A stretch of 64,000 bases of DNA, taken from positions 190,935 to 254,934 of the forward strand of contig NZ_BMRA01000005.1 of NCBI RefSeq assembly GCF_014648395.1, read 5' to 3'. Source of the DNA: Micromonospora fulviviridis. GTDB lineage: Bacteria > Actinomycetota > Actinomycetes > Mycobacteriales > Micromonosporaceae. The notes under the pieces were generated by a model. It saw only the letters and a program-made list of their open reading frames with translations, was not told the DNA's origin and made no database searches. The translations under genes and the position numbers were made by a program. Positions 59,607 through 64,000 of this stretch are shown in pieces; the first letter of the stretch is position 1, and each line of letters starts with the position of its first letter.

Positions 59607-60707
59607 TCAGCTGATGCCGGCGTCGGTGCAGAGCTTCGCGTACGCCGCGGTGCAGAGCTCTTCCTTGGTGACGAAGCCGTCGGCGATGACGTCCTTCACG
59701 TTGTCCTTGTAGATGGCCTTCGGGGTGAGCAGGACGGCGGCCACGTCACGGCCACCCTCCGGGTCCTTGACCGTCTGGCCGGTCTCCTTCTTCTCGCCCT
59801 TGGCCAGCGAGATCGCCAGGTCCGAGGCGGCCTTCGCCTCCTCCTTGATGGCCTTGTAGACCGTCATGCACTGGTCACCGGCGAGGATGTTCTGCAGGCC
59901 CTGGACGGTGGCGTCCTGGCCGGTCACCGGCACCTTGCCGTTGAGCTTGTTCTTCTTCAGCACCGAGATGGCCGCGTTGCCGAGACCGTCGTTGGCGGCC
60001 AGCACGCCGTCGATCTTGCCCTTCTTCTGGGTGAGCATCTGCTCGAAGATCACGCCCGCCTGGGCGTTGTCCCAGTCCGGAACCGACTGGTCCGGGCCCT
60101 TCTCGTACTCCTTGGAGTCGAACTTCGGCTTGAGCACCGAGTCGTACCCGTTCTTGAACAGCGTGGCGTTGTTGTCGGTGGGGGAGCCGTTCAGGTAGGC
60201 CACGACGGGGCTCTTGGCGCCCTTGTCGGTCAGGCACTTGCTCAGGCCCTCGCCCTGGAGCTTGCCGACCGCCTCGTTGTCGAAGCTGACGTAGTACTGG
60301 GCGGAGCCGCCCAGGGTCAGCCGGTCGTAGTCGATGGTGGCGACGCCCTGCGACTTGGCCTTCTCCAGCACGGCCTTGCCGGTGCCGGAGTCCAGGTTGA
60401 CGATCATCAGGGCGGTGACGCCGCTGGTCAGCATGCCGTCGGCGATGGTGGAGAAGGCGGACTTGTCGCCCTGGGCGTTCTGGATGGTGTAGTCGACACC
60501 GGCGGCCTTGAAGGCCTCCTCCAGGAACTTGCGGTCCGCGCCTTCCCAGCGGGCGGAGGACTTGCTGTCCGGGAGGATCACGCCGATCTTCGGCTTCTTG
60601 TCGGTCGAGCCGCCGGCCTGGTCGGAACCGCCGTTGTCACCGCAGGCGGCCATGCTGCCGGTCGCGAGAAGACCGACGGCCGCGAAAGTGAGGAAGCCCT
60701 TGCGCAT
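59607..60707 (-). CDS. xylF: Sugar ABC transporter substrate-binding lipoprotein, XylF type
   Basis: This is a 366-aa type I periplasmic-binding-fold protein. The signal peptide ends in a lipobox-like SMAAC with Cys22, then KPKIGVILPDSKSSARWEGADRKFLEEA (in parts), VNLDSGTG, IDYDRLTLGG, YVSFDNEAVGKLQGEGL (in parts), VLAANDGLGNAA and GQDATVQGLQNILAGDQCMTVYK (in parts), all close to XylF. ATG 60707 is preferred to ATG 60713 because AAAGGA is nine bases upstream of it. First gene of the importer operon. Confidence 0.88.
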   Translation of the reverse strand: MRKGFLTFAAVGLLATGSMAACGDNGGSDQAGGSTDKKPKIGVILPDSKSSARWEGADRKFLEEAFKAAGVDYTIQNAQGDKSAFSTIADGMLTSGVTALMIVNLDSGTGKAVLEKAKSQGVATIDYDRLTLGGSAQYYVSFDNEAVGKLQGEGLSKCLTDKGAKSPVVAYLNGSPTDNNATLFKNGYDSVLKPKFDSKEYEKGPDQSVPDWDNAQAGVIFEQMLTQKKGKIDGVLAANDGLGNAAISVLKKNKLNGKVPVTGQDATVQGLQNILAGDQCMTVYKAIKEEAKAASDLAISLAKGEKKETGQTVKDPEGGRDVAAVLLTPKAIYKDNVKDVIADGFVTKEELCTAAYAKLCTDAGIS

Positions 60708-60746
60708 GTGCATGGGTCCTTTCGGGGGTTGGGGGAGTTGTCGGTG

Positions 60747-60830
60747 GTTTGTTGTGTCCGGCAACGTATTCCTCCCGTCCGGACAGGCGCAAGAGAGCCG
60801 AGGTCAGAAGTTTGTTGGCGGCGGTAACAA
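60747..60830 (-). promoter_or_regulatory. Candidate ROK-regulator operators upstream of xylF
   Basis: Two related sequences GTTTGTTG...CAAC (60747-60766) and GTTTGTTG...AACAA (60810-60830) share GTTTGTTG followed by an AAC-type half site. They lie 40-120 bases upstream of xylF in an otherwise AT-richer patch. The assignment to the ROK regulator is a guess from position. Confidence 0.35.
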
Positions 60831-60922
60831 TTCAGCAACGCAACTGACACCCGACCGTCATCGCGTGGAGAGCGCTCCCCGGCCCGCGTGCGGAAACGCT
60901 CCCAGCCGCGTCGACGGGCGGT

Positions 60923-61402
60923 TCAGCCGGCGGCGATCGGCGCGGTGACGGCCCCGGTCAGGGCGACCAGGTCGGCCGGGGCGAGTTGCAGTTGCAGACC
61001 CCGGCGCCCCGCCGAGACGTAGACCGTCGGATGCGCCAGCGCGGAGGCGTCGAGGACCGTGGGCAGCCGCTTGCGCTGGCCGAGCGGGCTGATCCCGCCC
61101 CGGACGTAGCCGGTGGCCCGCTCGGCGACCGTCCGGTCCGCCATGGCCGCCCGCTTGCCGCCGACCGCGGCGGCGAGGGCCTTGAGGTCCAGCTCTCCGG
61201 TGACCGGCACGACCGCCACGGTCAGCCCGCCGTCGACCTCGGTGACCAGCGACTTGAACACCCGGGCCGGCGGCACCCCGAGGGCCGCCGCGACCAGCGC
61301 GCCGTAGTTCGGCGCGTCCGGCGAGACGTCGTACGGGTGGGTGCTGTGGGCGATCTTGCGCTTGGTCAGCAGTGCCGTCGCCGGAGTGCCCTGTCCCGCC
61401 AT
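60923..61402 (-). CDS. ybaK: Cys-tRNA(Pro)/Cys-tRNA(Cys) deacylase YbaK
   Basis: This is a 159-aa YbaK/EbsC-fold editing protein that hydrolyses mischarged Cys-tRNA(Pro). Family features: THPYDVSPDAPNYG, the Lys in RVFKSLVTEVDG, VAVVPVTGELDLKALAAAVGGKRA (in parts) and GYVRGGISPLGQRKRLP. ATG 61402 has a TAGCTT -10 seven bases upstream on the minus strand (61410-61415), another leaderless candidate. Confidence 0.92.
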   Translation of the reverse strand: MAGQGTPATALLTKRKIAHSTHPYDVSPDAPNYGALVAAALGVPPARVFKSLVTEVDGGLTVAVVPVTGELDLKALAAAVGGKRAAMADRTVAERATGYVRGGISPLGQRKRLPTVLDASALAHPTVYVSAGRRGLQLQLAPADLVALTGAVTAPIAAG

Positions 61403-61449
61403 GAGCGACAAGCTAACCGGCCGCCGCCGGCAGGGCGAGCCGAAAACCG

Positions 61450-62664
61450 TCAGGCGGGAACCGGCCGGCAGATCAGCACGGTCGGGGCACCGGCAACTCG
61501 GGTCAGCACCAGGCTGGCCGCCTCGCCGCCGGCCAGCTTCAGGTCCCGGCGCAGCTTCTCCGGTTCCAGCGCCGAGCCGCGCTTGAGGATCTCCACCCGG
61601 CCCACCCGGCGCTCCCGGAGCAGGGCGCGCAGCCGCTTCAGCGAGAACGGCAGCACGTCGGTGATCTCCAGGCAGCGGGCGAACGGGGTCGGCCGGGCCT
61701 CGTCGCCGTAGAGGTAGGCGATGCTCGGGTCGGCCAGCGTCGCGTCGAGGTCGCCGGCCAACTCGGCGACCAGGTGCGCGCGCACCACCGCGGGGTCCGG
61801 GTCGTACAGGAAGCGGCGGGGCCGGCCCACCGGAGCCTCGGCGTCGCCGCTGCCGGTGAGCGGGAAGGCGCGGGCCTCCGCTCCGGCGACGGGCCCTTCC
61901 TTCTCCCGCAGCAGGGTGGCCCGGCGGGGCACCTGCGCCAGCGCGCCGCACCAGAGCGCCGCCTCGACCAGGTCGCCGTCGACGCTGACCCACTCCGCCT
62001 CGGCGCCCGCCGGGATCAGCGCGTGGTCCAACCCCGGGGCCACCTTCACCACGGTGTGCGGCACCCGCTCGGCCAGGCCGGTGACGAAGTCCCAGGGCGG
62101 CGAGTAGGCGCTCGGGTCGAAGATCCGCCGGCCGGTGCCGGCCTTCCGGCGGGCCGGGTCGCAGAAGACCCCGTCGACCCGGGTCACGTCGAACGCCGTG
62201 GCGTCCCCGATCTCCACGGTGAACAGGTCGGCCAGCCCGGCGGCCTCGGCGTTCGCGGCTGCCATCGCGGCGGTCAGCGGATCGGCCTCGACGCCGTACA
62301 CCCGGATGCCGGCGCGGGCCGCGGCGAGCGCGTCGGCCCCGAGGCCGCAACCCAGGTCGGCGAGGGTGGCGACGCCCGCCGCACGCAGGCGTTCCGCCCG
62401 GCGCCGCGCGACGACGCCCCGGGTGGCCTGCTCCAGGCCCGCGCGGGTGAGGAACATGCCGCGCGCCGCCGGGCCGAACTTGCCGGTCGCGCGGAGGCGC
62501 AGCTCCGCCTGGGTCAGCGCCGCCGCCGCGAGCCCGGCCGGCACGCCGGCGGAGCGGAGCGCGGCCGCCGCCGTCAGCGGGTCGCCGCCGGCCACCCGCG
62601 CCGCCGCGTCGAGCGCGGCCGACCCCTCGGGGGTACGCAGGGCGGCGAACTGTTCCAGGTCCAC
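61450..62664 (-). CDS. Class I SAM methyltransferase with THUMP-like domain
   Basis: This is a 404-aa protein with a helical N-terminus, a Rossmann methyltransferase domain (ATLADLGCGLGADALAAARAG, YGVEADPLTAAMAAANAEAAGL, and a catalytic-like FCDPARR) and a C-terminal THUMP-like RNA-binding domain (RVGRVEILKRGSALEPEKLRRDLKL in parts). The family is thought to modify RNA, but the target is unknown. GTG start. It is upstream of ybaK on the same strand, with 47 bases between. Confidence 0.84.
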   Translation of the reverse strand: MDLEQFAALRTPEGSAALDAAARVAGGDPLTAAAALRSAGVPAGLAAAALTQAELRLRATGKFGPAARGMFLTRAGLEQATRGVVARRRAERLRAAGVATLADLGCGLGADALAAARAGIRVYGVEADPLTAAMAAANAEAAGLADLFTVEIGDATAFDVTRVDGVFCDPARRKAGTGRRIFDPSAYSPPWDFVTGLAERVPHTVVKVAPGLDHALIPAGAEAEWVSVDGDLVEAALWCGALAQVPRRATLLREKEGPVAGAEARAFPLTGSGDAEAPVGRPRRFLYDPDPAVVRAHLVAELAGDLDATLADPSIAYLYGDEARPTPFARCLEITDVLPFSLKRLRALLRERRVGRVEILKRGSALEPEKLRRDLKLAGGEAASLVLTRVAGAPTVLICRPVPA

Positions 62665-62707
62665 CCGGGCATTCTCCCGGCCGCCCGAATCGGCCGGGAC
62701 GGTGGTG

Positions 62708-62899
62708 TCAGCGAGAGGTGGGGGTGGCGGCCACGAAGGCGCGCCAGCTCGCCGGGTCGAAGGTGAGCACCGGGCCGCTCGGGTCCTTGCTGTCCCGGAC
62801 GGCGACGATGCCGTTCAGGTTGTCGGCGACCTCGACGCAGGCGCCGCCGTTGTTGGTGCTGCGGGTGGCTTTGCGCCAGGTGGCGCGGCTCAGGTCCAT
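62708..62899 (-). CDS. DUF397 protein
   Basis: This is a 63-aa DUF397 protein: WRKATRSTNNGGACVEVADN, VAVRDSKDPSGPVLTFDPASWRAFV (in parts). Such small proteins are always found next to an XRE/DUF5753 regulator in actinomycetes and may act as its partner or antitoxin-like antagonist; no activity is proven for most. It overlaps the regulator gene by ten bases. Confidence 0.9.
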   Translation of the reverse strand: MDLSRATWRKATRSTNNGGACVEVADNLNGIVAVRDSKDPSGPVLTFDPASWRAFVAATPTSR

Positions 62900-63690
62900 G
62901 ATTTCGCCACTTCCTCGATCAGCCGGGCGGACTGCCGCCGTGGCAGCGCCTCACCCGTCACAGCTTCCCAGCGCCGTTCGAGGGCGGCAACGTCGTTCGG
63001 GCTGTCCACGGTCTGCCCGCGAAGCTGGTTGTCCAGGTGGACCAGCTCGGCGCCACTCTCAAGCCGAGCCAGGATGAACGATCCGCCGAGCCCGGTGTGC
63101 CAGGGAGCGTCGGCCGGCACGACCCGTACCTGGACGTTGGGTTCTGCGCCGGCGGCCAGCAGGTGCTGTAGCTGCTCCCGCATGACGGCCCGGTCACCGA
63201 TCTGCCGGCGCAGCGCGCACTCGTCCAGCACCGCGATGAACACCGGACGCAGACCGCCGGTCAGGACCGCCTGCCGCGCGAGTCGGGCCACCACCCGCGC
63301 CTCGACCTCCTCGGCGGTCAACTCCCCGCCCAGACCGAGCATCGCCCGGGCGTATCCCTCGGTCTGGAGCAGGCCCGGAATGGCGGTTGCCTCACACCAG
63401 CGCAGCACCGACGTCTCCCGCTCGATCTCCTCCCACGGGCGGAACCAGTCGGGCGCGGCGTGGAAGCGGATCAGCTCCAGCATGGTGGCGAAGAGGCCGC
63501 CGGTGTCCAGCACCCCGTCGACCCGGGCCAGGTAGTCCGGCCGGACCGGCCGGTCGCCGGTCTCCACCGCGCTCACCTGCGACGACGAATAGTTCACCAG
63601 CTTGCCCAGCTCCTCCTGGCTGAGCCCACGCGCCTGCCGCGCCCGCCGGAGCTGGTCGCGCAGGAACGTCAACGTCGGCACCTGGGTCAT
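62890..63690 (-). CDS. XRE-family DNA-binding protein with DUF5753 domain
   Basis: This is a 266-aa regulator. The N-terminal helix-turn-helix is at about residues 8-60 (LRRARQARGLSQEELGKLVNYSSSQVSAVETG in parts), and DUF5753 follows from about 85 (ATAIPGLLQTEGYARAML, FIAVLDECALRRQIGDRAVMREQLQHLL in parts, VPADAPWHTGLGGSFILA). Paired with DUF397 as in Streptomyces bldB/whiJ-like modules. The target is unknown. The ATG has GGAGGAGGG upstream on its strand. Confidence 0.9.
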   Translation of the reverse strand: MTQVPTLTFLRDQLRRARQARGLSQEELGKLVNYSSSQVSAVETGDRPVRPDYLARVDGVLDTGGLFATMLELIRFHAAPDWFRPWEEIERETSVLRWCEATAIPGLLQTEGYARAMLGLGGELTAEEVEARVVARLARQAVLTGGLRPVFIAVLDECALRRQIGDRAVMREQLQHLLAAGAEPNVQVRVVPADAPWHTGLGGSFILARLESGAELVHLDNQLRGQTVDSPNDVAALERRWEAVTGEALPRRQSARLIEEVAKSWT

Positions 63691-63813
63691 CCGGCCCTCC
63701 TCCCTCGACGGCTACGGTCCCGAACGGTATGGAGCCGGTCACCGTGCGTCGAGGTGCTCCGGGCATGTTGCGGTGACGTGTGGCGGAACTGTGGCGACAC
63801 GGAACGCGGCGCG

Positions 63814-63840
63814 TTGGCACTCTCCTTGACGGAGTGCTAG
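63814..63840 (+). promoter_or_regulatory. CIRCE operator 1 (HrcA site)
   Basis: TTGGCACTC, nine bases, GAGTGCTAG: the classical TTAGCACTC-N9-GAGTGCTAA heat-shock operator with one change on each side. Confidence 0.9.
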
Positions 63841-63854
63841 CCGAGGAATAACCT
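63826..63854 (+). promoter_or_regulatory. Promoter of downstream chaperonin operon
   Basis: TTGACG (63826-63831, inside the first CIRCE spacer and its right arm) and TAACCT (63849-63854) are 17 bp apart. Bound HrcA would block the -35. Confidence 0.75.
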
Positions 63855-63858
63855 GCGA

Positions 63859-63885
63859 TTAGCACTCTCACCCTGAGGGTGCCAA
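63859..63885 (+). promoter_or_regulatory. CIRCE operator 2 (HrcA site)
   Basis: TTAGCACTC, nine bases, GGGTGCCAA: a perfect left half and a weaker right half, lying at and just after the predicted transcript start. Confidence 0.8.
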
Positions 63886-64000
63886 CGCCCGGGCCCTGGT
63901 GTCCGGGGGTTGAACGCCAGGCGGACCGGCACCCGCGACGACGGCCCCGCCCGGTGGCATGTGGCAGATTGACGCCGGTCGGCGCGCCGACCGGCAACGA
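63886..64000 (+). other. 5' leader of the downstream (probably groES-groEL) operon, runs out of window
   Basis: No start codon with a chaperonin-like N-terminus occurs before the window ends. The leader contains a 22-bp perfect palindrome at 63974-63995 (halves GCCGGTCGGCG and CGCCGACCGGC). Confidence 0.6.

Overview
The window is about 64 kb of very GC-rich DNA. Frequent GTG starts, four-base ATGA/GTGA stop-start overlaps, a conservon operon, a DUF397/XRE pair and an MmpS-like protein point to an actinomycete chromosome. The gene content fits Micromonospora or another Micromonosporaceae best, although this is inferred from gene families without any database search. I saw no tRNA, rRNA, CRISPR array, insertion sequence or prophage. 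This is mostly core chromosome with a few accessory modules.

Layout from left to right. An ABC-F ATPase cut by the window edge and an aldo/keto reductase (1-2603) come first. A TPP-riboswitch-controlled thiamine operon follows: thiE, thiO, thiS, thiG, a TenI/ThiE paralogue, thiD and thiC (2754-8729). Next is a large repeat-rich membrane protein (8775-12149). Two divergent operons then share one NMT1/SsuABC-type importer; one of them also carries an LLM-class flavin oxidoreductase and a cupin (12225-16536). A lone branched-chain-type binding lipoprotein diverges from a four-gene conservon with a NIT-type sensor kinase, roadblock protein, DUF742 protein and GTPase (16589-22681).

Nitrate assimilation occupies 22704-33214: an NnaR-type HemD/winged-helix regulator, nirD, nirB, an FAD reductase, the molybdenum nitrate reductase and, after a methyltransferase and a toxin-antitoxin pair, a NarK transporter. 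The nitrate reductase operon and narK each carry a four-half-site GlnR-like box ending exactly 10 bp from the proposed -10, which suggests one nitrogen regulon.

From 33262 to 51789 are housekeeping genes: rplM-rpsI, glmM, two PLP enzymes, an MmpS-like protein, glmS, a DUF1023 hydrolase with a small WXG/EspC-like partner, acpS, nnr, alr, an alpha/beta hydrolase, tsaE, ung, tsaB, rimI and tsaD. A 59-bp sequence repeated in tandem just before tsaE forms two 20-codon mini-genes linked by GTGA overlaps. The right end holds a heterodimeric ABC exporter with complementary broken ATP sites, a DUF4142 protein, a ROK-regulated xylFGH-type sugar importer, a YbaK deacylase, a THUMP-like methyltransferase, the DUF397/XRE pair, and two CIRCE operators with a promoter pointing to a chaperonin operon beyond the window.

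At least nine genes have a TANNNT -10 box ending 6-8 bases before the start codon, so leaderless transcripts appear common here. That pattern was used to pick several start codons.
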